In this document: one piece after another, positions 49,001 through 59,779 of the stretch | Layout of the letters: every line of letters starts with the position of its first letter | Numbering within the stretch: position 1 is the first letter of the stretch | Origin: Camarhynchus parvulus | Lineage: Eukaryota; Chordata; Aves; Passeriformes; Thraupidae | DNA length: 64,000 nucleotides | Direction of reading: 5' to 3' | Assembly: GCF_901933205.1 (NCBI RefSeq) | Contig: NC_044572.1 | Coordinates: forward strand, 20,856,501-20,920,500 | The notes under the pieces: model-generated | Told to the model about the DNA's origin: nothing | Seen by the model: only the letters and a program-made list of their open reading frames with translations | The model's database searches: none | Made by a program: the position numbers and the translations under genes

Positions 49001-52000
49001 TTATCTATTTGGTTCTGAACCAAATAGATAATCTGGAAATAATTATTCCATGAAACTTCTATGTGCTTTTTGCAGTGTACAATTCAAAAGACAAAATCTG
49101 TACTTAATAAGAAATATAGCTTCATCTTACAACACTGCCATGAAAACCTTTGCTTTTATGTCTGTGCACATTGCTATTTTATAATGTCATTGTGAATGCT
49201 GCACGTCTGTATTGTAATAACTGTAATAACATGACTGCAACCTCCCTCTGTCAATGACAAAGCAGATAATGAAAGGGCAGGTTTTCACTTTCTAGAGCCT
49301 GCATATTTTTATTTTCCATGTAAAGCTTCTTCTGCATGTTACTACAGATGTTTATTCTTATACAAAAGTAATTTTATGAGGCAGTTATATATGAATGGTA
49401 AACCCTCCAAAGACTAGGATTTGAAGAATAAGCACTAAAATGTCCATAACAATGTTTTTAATTGCCCTTCCCACGTGGCAGGACTGTTCTTTATAAATGA
49501 GAAATAATACCACTGTGAGATATTCTTACAATTATAGTTGCTTAAGTAAAGGAGACAGAAGATATAGAGCCAAAATCCTAGAAGTAATGGCGCTGGTCAA
49601 TTTAAAAGAATAGCTAATTTTAGTTAAATTTACTAAGCAATTTTGACTGAAAAACAGTTTTCAATTGGTTCATTAAGCAAAGGAGGAGGTGTCTCAATTT
49701 CCCATAATAACACAGGCTATGAGTCCTAGGCACCAGAATTAACATATTTGGTGTAATTATTTTTTGTCAACTGCTGAACTGAAACTGCAGAATTATTCTG
49801 CAGTCCTAATTAAAACGAAATGCAATAAAAAGTCATGGGATTGGCCATATTGTTCCAAATAGAAAGCAACTGGATTAGTAAGAAATAAGTGTTTAAAATA
49901 TTTATTAAATGATAATAAAAATAGAGGCCAAATTCTAGGAGTTTTTTTTTGATACAACAATGGGAAAAATAAATACTGCATGCCAGTTATCACACTTAGT
50001 GAGTGTAATGTTGATGGATGAATTGGTAGTAGCAGTGCCCAGCACTACACAACTGGTTTTGCAGAAGTGTTGCTGTTGCATCCTTTTGATGACACGCTAT
50101 CCTTGCATTAATGTTGCTCATTATCATAGCTTTTCTTGGAGGGGGAAAACAGGGATAAAAATAGAATAGTAATGTAAAACGTCATTTCCTTGGTTAGTAG
50201 AAGTACCTAAGACAGAAAAAAGGGAAGCTCATTCCCTTACTGACCCCCAGCACAATGAGAGGAACCAGCAGGAGGCAGGTCCAGCCATCACTGCCTGGGC
50301 ACAGCAGCCTGGGAGCACCACTGCGAGGGCAACTTCTGCCCCCTCTGACCACCACAGGGGAAACTGCAGCTCTGCCACACAGCCATGGCCATGCATCTAC
50401 TCACAGTCAGCTGCTTTAGCCTGCAGGCCTAAGGACAGAAGGCATTTGCTAGCCTCTGCAATGAATTCAGGCATCTGCTCTACAACCATTTAAGTCAAGT
50501 GATGGATTTAGAACAGATCTGACAGATAGCAAAGATATTTCATAGTTGTTTCATTAGCGAAAAATCAGTAGCTGGAAGGTACAGCAAGACCTAAATTGGA
50601 AAAGTCTCTACTGTGAGCTCAAGCACTGAATGTGTGGGGAGGGCTCTACTGGCCAGACCCCAGGAACGGGCTGGCCAGCCTCTAGCAGGGGGTATAGAGG
50701 GAACTAAGTATTTCTGGGGCCAAAGGGGTTTTGGAATGACTGCACCTACTGGGAAGAGGAGGCGGGCATAAGAGAGGGGTGAATGGGTGACTGCAGTGAC
50801 ACAGACCCTCTGCAGGAAATGGCTCATGACTGCAGAAGGGACAATCTGAAAAATCAGTTCTCATGCTTCTGTATCTTCCTTCCCACTCCTTCTGCGACAA
50901 TTATGTGCTCAATGAGGCATTGAGAAACTTTAAAAGGAAGACTTGACAGCAAATCCCCTTTGCCAAATCCAATGCCAATATCCCTGACTGGGGCATGGAT
51001 TTATGCTCAGACAAAAGTTTGCTCAAGCAGGACCAAAAGAAGGTCACATAGAAGCTGTGCATGATAGATGAACTCTTTACACAGAACAGGATAATGAAAT
51101 TAGATAAATGGCAAAAAACCCCCACAATCCTGATGAAAGGGAGTACTGACAATATGTTTATTAAGTGGGAAGTAATTAAATACTTCTATGGTAGGAGTAG
51201 AATGTGGGTGTCTAGGCTACATGCAATGTTTTGATCACTGCATAAATGAGGCAGAGAGAAGCCAGGTAAGCTTTGCATTAGCCATGAAGACTGTTTTGTA
51301 AATGTCTTGTTAGAGTCAATGTGGTGTTAGTTGGAATAAGGGAGCAGGACCACACTTACAGACAATTAATCTGCCTGAGCCTTTGTTACTAAATGACACC
51401 TGCAATCATTTGCCATGAAATAGGAACAGCAGACATGTTAGCACTTAGGTCTTTGGGACAACTGATTGGTGGCAGTTAGGGCATTTCCTTAGACAGGAAA
51501 GGGATCCAGATTCATGGTTCTGCAGACAAAATAAGAACTGTGCATCATCGTCCTGTACATCTAAGTGACAGCGGGTTCTGCTGAGAAATCCAGCTAAAAG
51601 GAAGATACTCTTCCAGTAGTACCTTGTAAGGAAGACCTGAAAACAGACAGCAACTTCAGGAAGCGCTCAAAGTAGGAAACTCCAATTAGGAATAAACATG
51701 CTACAATTCTGCAGTCCAGTATGAAATCCTTACATTCCTAAAAAAGGGAAAGTTGAAGTTGCACCTCCAGGAAGTTTTTTATTTGCTGGCTTAGGCAAAT
51801 CCTCATCATCTTGGTTTCTGTGGATACCATTTTTAGGCTACTAAATAACACCATGAAGTACATATGCAAAATTCAAAGCTGCGCTTCTCAGTGGGTAGCC
51901 TGGCCTTAGGTAACTTAATAGATTTAGTCACTAATTGCTCTGAGCTTCCATATCTGTTGAATGGCAGTATGCAGGAGCACCTTAACCCCTATGAAAGAGG

Positions 52001-52319
52001 TTACATGCATAACTACATTCTGGGCAGTAAGGTGTAACTCCAATGCCAAGGCGTGTCGAGATCAGTTACAAGTGCTTAGAACGCGGACCTAGCCTTGTGA
52101 CTGGTTTTGCTGTTAGAGCCGACTGGAAAACCCAAGAAGGCACTTGAAGAAATGGAAACCGCTGGTTAAACACACCGGGGTCTTTTTTGGTGTGGGTTAT
52201 TTTGGTGATAACGTGTTTTGTCCCCGGCAGCCTTTCCAAAGCCCGGAGCGCTCCGGCAGCCCCGGCCCGGTCCGACTCCTGAGGGCCGCTCGGGGGCCGC
52301 TGGCGCCCCCGCCGGTCAG
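46006..52319. other. Interval between CUBN and RSU1
   Basis: About 6.3 kb with no gene I can support. It includes a 28-bp-arm perfect palindrome, overlapping open frames on both strands near 47,477-47,978 with no recognisable family, and a moderately GC-rich stretch near 50,220-50,430. The last part grades into the RSU1 CpG island. Confidence 0.75.
48988..49044. repeat. Perfect palindrome: 28-bp arms, 1-nt centre
   Basis: Arm 1 is 48,988-49,015, the centre base is T at 49,016, and arm 2 is 49,017-49,044. All 28 positions pair. The core reads ggttctgaacc, and the arms contain ccagattatctattt and its complement. Symmetry stops on both sides at 48,987/49,045. No recognised transposon surrounds it. 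Confidence 0.95.
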
Positions 52320-52359
52320 TGCGGGCGGGGCTGCGCTGCGCCTGCGCGCGGGGGCGAGG

Positions 52360-52472
52360 GGGCGGCGCGCTGGGATCCGCCGGGGCCCGCCCGCCGTCCC
52401 GCCGTGGGATCCGCCCGCCGCTTCCCATCGTGTCCCGCTGCTTGCCGCCGTGTCCCGCCGTAGCCGCGCGCG
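52360..52472 (+). other. RSU1: RSU1 noncoding first exon (5' end uncertain)
   Basis: Inferred from the strong donor cgcg|gtgagt at 52,473 and the acceptor ccgcctag ending at 52,764, just before the start codon. The transcription start cannot be read from sequence, so the 5' boundary is a guess. Confidence 0.55.
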
Positions 52473-52764
52473 GTGAGTGCCCTCGGGCGGGGCAGGGCCG
52501 GGCCGAGCCGAGCCTGTCCGTCCGCCCGCCCATGGCGGGAGTGCGGCCGGCATCCCGGGCAGTGCTCCGCTGGCACGGGCGGGCGTGGCGGACGGGGCGG
52601 GACGGGACTGGTTCCTCAGGGGGCGCTGGGCAGGGGGGGTTCTCTGCCCTCGGGCGCTCGGGGCCGGGGCCGTCCCGGCGCTGTCCCGGCTGGGGGAAAT
52701 GCGTGTCCCCTCGGCGGGTTTCCCCCGCCGCCCGGCTCACGGTGTCCGTTTCTGCCCCGCCTAG
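52473..52764 (+). other. RSU1: RSU1 5' UTR intron
   Basis: 292-bp GC-rich intron inside the CpG island, gtgagt to cctag. It contains another GC box (gggcgggg near 52,487). Confidence 0.55.
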
Positions 52765-52876
52765 ACCATGTCCAAGTCCCTGAAGAAGATCGTGGAGGAG
52801 AGCAGGGAGAAGAACCAGCCCGAGGTGGACATGTGCGACCGCGGCATCTCCAGCATGCTGGACGTGCCCGGCCTGT
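52765..52876 (+). CDS. RSU1: RSU1 start-codon exon (residues 1-36)
   Basis: The ATG at 52,768 sits in accATGt, three bases after the acceptor. Encodes M-S-K-S-L-K-K-I-V-E-E-S-R-E-K-N and continues to I-S-S-M-L-D-V-P-G-L, the N-terminal cap of RSU1 before the repeats. Ends in phase 1 (CTG T) at gtaggt; joining to TT ACG gives L-F-T-L as in known RSU1. A second donor-like GT lies four bases downstream. Confidence 0.95.
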
Positions 52877-53103
52877 GTAGGTACCGGCGGCGGGCGGGCG
52901 CAGCGCGGAAACTTCCTTATTTGTCCCGGGCGAGTGGGGCCGGCCCTGGGCGTGGGGGGTCCGGGACACCCCGGCCCGGCCCGGGCGCCGAGTCCGGGAC
53001 TGTGCGGTGCGGGGGTGCCTTTGGTGGCCTTTGGGCGCGGGGGCTTGGGGAGCGATCCGGGGCTGAGCGAAGCGCCCCGCTGCAGGCTGCCGGAGCCGTG
53101 CGG

Positions 53104-53120
53104 GTGTGTGTGTGTGTGTG
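53104..53120 (+). repeat. (GT)n microsatellite
   Basis: Eight GT units in RSU1 intron sequence at the edge of the CpG island. Confidence 0.95.
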
Positions 53121-53849
53121 CCAGGGGGCTCAGCGTTCCCTGACGCACTGCTGGCATTCTGGCTCTTGGCTGATGGGGAGACTTTCCTTCTTCTCCGTCC
53201 TGCTACTGAAACAAAAACAGCAGCCGAGCAGCATCTCCACTGGGCTTTGAAAGGGACAGGGTGACATCAGCCTGCAACTACGGGCGACTGGCCTCTGAAG
53301 GAGAGAGCAGTAATATTGTATCACAGACACAGCAGCATCGTGCTTTGGATATTACACGGTTGCACATGCTTGCTGAACCATGGTAGGATGCTGCTGTCGG
53401 TATGGTGCATTTGCTGTAGTTAAATTCACAGTAAATACAGCCTCCCAATAGCAACATGCTGTTATGGCTCTGGAGAACACATAAAGAACAAGAACAAGTT
53501 GGGTATCTTTGCCTTGTTAAGGTGCACATGATGTTATGACGTAGCCAATACTCAGGGAGTTAAAGTTGTGACCATCTGTAGTGTGCCACAGGCTGAAATT
53601 TTTCTGAATGCATTATCCAATGAAGGGGAAAAAGCAAAATCTCAACCAACCAATGTACTTAAAACTCTTGACTGTATCCTGGTTTAGCTCTTTACTGTGT
53701 TTTTTAAACTTGAAAGCAGCCAGGAGCAGATATACATAACTCTTCTCACAAGATAGATATGAGCTCAGGGAAGGGTATGGCTCACTACCAACTCACTGTT
53801 GTCTGCAGAGTTGGGAGCACATCAAGGTGTCTTCAATCATTTCAGTAAA

Positions 53850-53906
53850 GGATGAAGTCTTAAGTACAGTTTTGCAGAACTAGGTTCTGTACTTAAGTCT
53901 TCATTC
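53850..53906. repeat. Imperfect inverted repeat: 20-bp arms, 17-nt loop
   Basis: Arms 53,850-53,869 and 53,887-53,906 pair at 18 of 20 positions, with a perfect 11-bp block next to the loop (cttaagtacag / ctgtacttaag). Intronic in RSU1. Confidence 0.9.
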
Positions 53907-56900
53907 TCTATTACTGTTTTCCTGCTTCTGGGTGGTGCATGGGACTTTGGGAAGATGGTGTTCTAAGGACTGTATGTGTGAACTCACATTAAATAGAATT
54001 CACAGGTATTCACATTAAATAGAAAGTTTCACTGCATTTCTATAGGATGAGCAGTTATTTGAGACAAAGTGGTGTTCAGCTCACATTAACTACAGATATC
54101 AATTTTGAGAACTAAGATCTGTGAGGTATATGGAGCAGCAATAGAGTACTGTTGCTTTTGTTAAGTAGACTTGGTGCCTGCTATCAACACTAGACACATA
54201 ATTAACTAACTAGCTTTGATCTTTCAAGCATGGAAAAAGGATAATGTTGAAGCACATTGATGATCCTAAAAAAAAAACTTTTCTTGCACAAAGACTCTTT
54301 GGAGTTTGTTGTTCAGGCAGGGCCAGGGATCAGGGTCGGGCACTGTGCTCCCCAGATGGTCCCTGATACCAGGTTGCTAATTAAGCATCTGAAGTGTCTT
54401 TGGCAGGGAGCTCCCTCCATGAAGTATAGACTTGTGGTAGCCTAGTTAGAGTGCATCAGAGGAGTCTCTGTGCAGATACTCTGTGTGCATCTTGTGTGAC
54501 TTGATCTAGCATGGGGATCTGGGGCCTTCTTCAGTGTGAGATGAAAGTTAAGGAAGGGGGAAATGATGACTGATTTCTGTTACATTAATTGCTTTTTCAG
54601 TTATTATGTTCACAGACAGAACACATAAGTTGTTTTGAGTTTGGGGTTTTTTTTACCATGGAGGTATTTACCTTTTGCAGAAGGAGCACCTTTCACCAAA
54701 TACGTCCGAATTTTTCATAAGGGGTTGAGGAAGTGTTAAACTTGTTTTCAAAACCCTGTCACCTGACCCCAAATGGTTGGTCTTCTCTAATGTAGATTGG
54801 ATATGTTTTCTCTGGCTAAGCTCTCTGTAAACTAAAGGAAACTGAGCTCGTAGCTTTGCTTCTCTGTGTGTTGCATACCTTTCCAGGGCAGTGTTAAAGT
54901 GTGCATTTTCAGCTATTTTAATTTTTTCCTTCCATGAAGTAAAGATCTCTGTTAAAAGCAATCATCACTATTCGTGCCCAATAATTCTTCTTGCACAGCA
55001 TTTCATCTTTAAGGAGGGCCACTAGTAGATGTTGAGAGTTAAGGTAAGTTCAGATAATGATTGGAGGGAACATTTGTGGCTGTTTGGGTTTTGTATGTTG
55101 GAAGGTGTGCCTGAGTTACTGTATTTGGTAGCCCCTGATCAGCATTTTGTCTTCTGTAATTATTTACTGGTTGTGAATGCCCCTACCAGAGGTGCCAAGT
55201 ACCCCTTAGAGATAAACTGCTCCCTCTAGTCCTAAGTCTTCAAGGAAAGGACCAAGCCTTGTCTCGCTGCACGTTTGAGTACTTGCTGCAGAGTGGCTAA
55301 TGAGCTTGTATTTAATCTTTCTTAACTTAATTCACATAGGGTTAATAGAGGCACAAGGATTTGGAAGCAGTGTACCATGGAGCATCTGTTCAGTGTGCCA
55401 GTCCTTTTCCTTAGTTGTAGCCTTGTTCTTGTCTTGTGTGTTTAGAAAAAAACCAAAAAACCAAAAAGAGAAAAAACTGGTGTTACATGGGGGCAAGGAA
55501 GAGCAAAGGGAAATATATACCCTGTCTCAGATACAATTCTCTTCTGGCTTCTCTTTTCAGTATAGTGAATGGCTTCCTGCAGTACAGGGCAGTCACTCAT
55601 ACTTTCTTTTACATTGTCTTCCACCCTCTGCAATAGGTGTGGGAGAGACAAAGCAGACAAAATTTGTTTCTGTCAAATACCAGTGTCTCTTTCCAATTAA
55701 GGATGAAATACTTCTATCTGGAAGGAGTTTGGCAAGCTAGCTTAGACCTGTAAGCTTGGCAACCTTTACATCTCTTCCCACTTTCGTGTTTAGCAAAGAA
55801 GGAGTATGGTTACCATCTTATATACAGCGTGGTGTTCAGATTCACAAAAAAAGGTTAAGTAGCCCCTGAAGCACTTGTAACTCAGGAGCTCATTAATGTC
55901 ATTAGAAGTAGAGTTCTATTTCTGGCATATTCCTCAAATCCAGGCACTTCCATGTTTTCTCCTGATGACTTAAAATACAAACTAGAATTGTGTTACATAC
56001 CTTCAGAGCATCCAAATTTTGATGCTTTCAGAACTGTAATATGAGAACCCTTTTTCAGACACGTTCTGTAGAAGAGATTTCATTTGAGACAAAAAAATAC
56101 CCCTTGATCTAAGTGTTCTGTGCTTTAGCTTGTCATGCAAATACCATGTGACACAGTTTTAAGTGTTAAAGACTTTTTTTATTATTCCAGCATATGATAA
56201 AACAACAGTTACACCATTTGTGTGCACATCTCTACTACAGTTGTGCATTCTCCATACATAAATAGTGTAAAAAATGTCTTGTCCCACGGAAGTGTCTTAT
56301 TGTGTTGGTTTGGGTTTTTTGCCTTCATATTGTGAAGTAAATATTCATATTTGTTTGTAAAGCATCCACTATGGATAGGTAGTGGTAGAGAGCATTAATA
56401 GACATCCTGTAGGCTGAGCAAGCAGGTTCAGCCAACTCCAGCGAGAAGGGAGTAATGTTCCCTTTCCCCTAGCCTAGCAAAGGATAGGGCATTTATTGAA
56501 GGACTTTGAACAGCCATCAACACCATGGAATTGTTCTTAGAGTATGGACCAGTGTCATTTATATATCTCTTAAGCAGTTGATATGGAGGAGGAGGTACGA
56601 GTAAAGGAATTATTTTGCCCAAATAACTTGCGACATCTGCTCTCTTGTCAGGGAAGGAATATTGGATGCAATCCTATTTATGTGTTAATTTGTTCTCATT
56701 ATCATTCCATCTGTAAGCTATTCATATTTTGCATAAAGTACATAGTTGTGTGACTAGAATTCTTTATCAGAAAGTTGGTGTTGATAAAATTGTTCATTCC
56801 TAAAATAATGAAAGCACAGAAGATGGAGAGGCAGGCTACTTGTAACAATACTGTCATGCTCATCCTGCTTTAACTTCCTCCAGTGGGACAGGCAGTGTCT

Positions 56901-56994
56901 TATCTTGGCTCAGCAAAGTCACTGGGGTCTTCCTGTTTTGTGGGTGTGGGTTTTTTTTCCTAGTTTATTTTACTTTGCTTTGGTTGTTTTGTCA

Positions 56995-57012
56995 GGTTGG
57001 TTGGTTGGGGGG
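56995..57012 (+). repeat. GGTTGGTTGGTT-G6 tract
   Basis: Four G runs separated by TT, followed by six G, inside a longer G/T-rich strand (about 56,940-57,050). It could form a two-tetrad quadruplex. Confidence 0.8.
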
Positions 57013-59728
57013 TTTTTTGTGTGGTTTTTGTTTTGGCTTTTTTTAATTTGCTGATGGGCAGGGCTTTTATTTGTTTTATATTTTCCTTAATAATTAGGTT
57101 GAGTATTGTCATCCAGATATTTTATGTGAAGCTAGCTTGCAGTGCAGGGCAGCAGTATATGAAGAGATTTGATAATAGTGCCAAAATGGAAGAACCTAAA
57201 TATTCTTCCCTTGATTCACTCTTTTTTGAAGTAATAGTGGGACTGGGACCATAGTGAGAATTTGTGATTACTGTGCAAGTAAATTGCTCTGGCAGTAAGT
57301 ATTATAGAATATAGGTATTATTCTGTGTGAATATCTGGTGCATTCATGAAACCACAGTAACTTATTGCCTGTATGCTAATGACTATAGTGTTACAAGGTA
57401 GTGTCCAGAAGCTCCTGCAGTGGCGTAATGGAGAGGTTAGAGCAATTTCCAGTGGGAATCTCAGTGCCCTTCCATTCTCAGGAGACTGGTACACAGGCTG
57501 AGTCATCTGACCTGTTGTATGTTGTGCTTACCTGGACTGTGTACATCCAAATCAAAGCTGCCCCACCAGCCCCTCTTTAGCCTTCTAGATGTTACTTGGG
57601 GATGTTTATCAGTTAAGACAGATGTCTTCCTTGCCAGACTTGATAGTTTAGTTGTCCTACAGAATGATTTTATGTATAGGTTGAGTCAGCTGTTCCCACA
57701 ACACAGTCCTTTTCACAGGAGTAGGCATGTGGCAGTGGAAGAAAAACATTTTATCTCCGGGGCTGGTTGTTTGACCCAGGTCTGTTTATTCTAAGTGAGC
57801 AAATTTCTCTCTGTGTGAGGAGTGAGCAAGTACCGCTCTCTTATCTTTGTTCCCTTTCTTAAAATGCTTCTAAACTTGCCTCTGAACTGGTAGTAGCTTT
57901 GGACCTTTCAAGACTGAAGAATCTCTTTGTCTTGATGTGTCTAAAATGCTGCTGGAAGTAGTCCAGAGTACAGACACCTAAACCTTTGCTCTTTTCAAAA
58001 TAGTATTGGAGTGTAGCCTTTCTTGTTCCTTTGGGGATTGTCAACCTGCCATTGCTGGTCAAAGATGCCGTGGGACTTTTTGTCATGCATCAGGATTGAC
58101 TGAGATTGTGGAGTTTCAGACAAAGCGTCTAGGCTTCAGTCGAATTTGGACAGTAAAATACAGATGCAAATGTCTTTTGCCTAGGGATTTTCGCCTTGAA
58201 ATTTTTAACATGGACTTTGTTCTGTTCTGTATAGATGTGAGAGAAGAAACCTTTTTGAAAATAGTATCAGTTGAAGAACACCGTGATGGGACAAAAAAGG
58301 AGAGGGAGTAGTGAGAATGATGCTTCTAACCTTGTGTTGCTAAAGGCTAGTGGTGCACATGGCTTGATGGGTAGTCAAAGGCTTACCTTTAAATATGCAC
58401 TTATTATGGCATTTAAATTCATCAGGAGTTCAATGTTCAGACCAAAATCTGCAGCCCCAAAGCTTCATTGCCCTTTGGTTAGGATCCATGCTTCCTTTGT
58501 ACAGACATGATGACATTGTTTAATTTCTGTGCTTTAAAAGCAAAGTGAAGTGGAAGCAGCTTTGTACAGTACCAAAACCAATTATTTTTTCCCCTTTTTT
58601 TAAAAAAAAAAACAAATTTTTTTTGTTGATGCTGTTGAGTCTAGGTAAAGCCTCAGAGCTCCAGAATGACTTGTTTCTGAAGTAAAATGCAGGGAAGAAA
58701 AGGTTTTTTTCCTGGGATTAATGATGTCAGATTTTATCTGGCTGTAGTCGAAGTTCAGTTGCCTTGGAACTGATGACATCAGACTAGAGGACTTTTCATC
58801 TCAATGGTAGGGCTGCTCTTCTGGTGGTTGTGTTCTTATTAGTCAGGCTTGAATATCAAGGGCCCATGAAATGTTGACTTCTACTGATTGTCCCAGTTAT
58901 TAAAATAGTTATACCAAGAGAAACAAATGTATAAAGCTTACTTAGGCATTTGTTCACAAGCTTGTGACTATCTCCAGAACCTTCTCTCATTTTGCTGTGT
59001 AAATTGCAATACTGTATTTATCTATATGGATAAGCATAGTGTTAAATGTAGTGTTAAATGGTTGCTTATGGTTCAGGTACCTATGTGCCCTTTTTTTTAA
59101 AGACAGAGCTCTTTGTGGAGGCTGCTGCTCTTGTCTGCCCTTTAATGATGATTTTCCTACAATACTCTTACAGACTTTCCATGGGCTTCTTTCCCTATCC
59201 TCTTGTTCTGCATAGTAAGGTGGTGCAGGCAGTACTTTGAGTGCTCAAATTTTGGGAGAAATTCAGGGTGGGTGCACTGTTTATTCTTTTCTCCTTCCTG
59301 CCTTTCCTTCCTTCACAATCTGCAATTGCACAGTGAACTGTGGTGATGCTTTTTTTTTTAAACACTGAACTGTCTGATCTGATGATGCCTTTGAGTGACT
59401 GCTTTCATTCTAACAGGTTGTATTTGCCTTTGTTAAGTCATGAGCTTTTTCAAGGATTAGCTGAAACAGGCTGCTGTATCAGTGAGTAAAACTCTCCATG
59501 TTGTGTCTGATGCAGCAACAGAAATGTGAAATAAAAGGGCAGAGGAGTAGATGGACTCACTGTTTACTCTTGAGCTTCTCTTGTTTGTTTGTGACAATGC
59601 ATGTGAATCAAGTGACTGGAGTGGAAAGAATAGCTTTCTTTTTTTTTCTTTTTTTTTATCAGCTGAAATAGATACAAGCTCTCAGTTGCCATGTCCATAA
59701 ACTAACTTCTTTCTCTCTTCATTTGCAG

Positions 59729-59779
59729 TTACGCTGTCTCACATCACACAGCTGGTTCTGAGTCACAACAAGCTTACAA
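59729..59779 (+). CDS. RSU1: RSU1 exon: first leucine-rich repeat (residues 37-53)
   Basis: 51-bp exon between tttgcag and gtaagt. Phase-1 start gives F-T-L-S-H-I-T-Q-L-V-L-S-H-N-K-L-T, a leucine-rich repeat of the L-x-x-L-x-L-x-x-N-x-L type. Ends ACA A, phase 1, so the next exon (not in the window) should begin by completing Met. Confidence 0.96.

Larger units (their letters stand above)
52200..53090 (+). promoter_or_regulatory. RSU1: RSU1 CpG-island promoter
   Basis: Very GC- and CpG-rich block, in sharp contrast to the AT-rich surroundings. Contains GC boxes (gggcgggg at 52,323-52,330) and an NRF1-like site tgcgcctgcgcg at 52,337-52,348. No TATA box. This is typical of a broadly expressed gene with dispersed start sites, probably between about 52,350 and 52,450. 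Confidence 0.88.
52877..59728 (+). other. RSU1: RSU1 intron between the start exon and the next coding exon
   Basis: 6.85-kb intron. It contains a (GT)n repeat, an imperfect hairpin at 53,850-53,906, a GGTTGG-type G-rich tract at 56,995-57,012, and several poly-T or poly-A runs (near 58,585-58,625 and 59,639-59,658). No other exon or gene is recognised. Confidence 0.85.

Noticed and set aside
52066..53157. 363-codon open frame on the minus strand and several overlapping frames on both strands
   Set aside because: These are products of the stop-poor CpG island around the RSU1 start. Composition is Arg/Pro/Gly/Ala-rich in all frames, and the real coding exon is only 52,768-52,876 on the plus strand.
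55300..55740. 146-codon plus-strand open frame in the RSU1 intron
   Set aside because: No leucine-rich repeats, no match to expected RSU1 sequence, and low-complexity lysine-rich parts; treated as chance.
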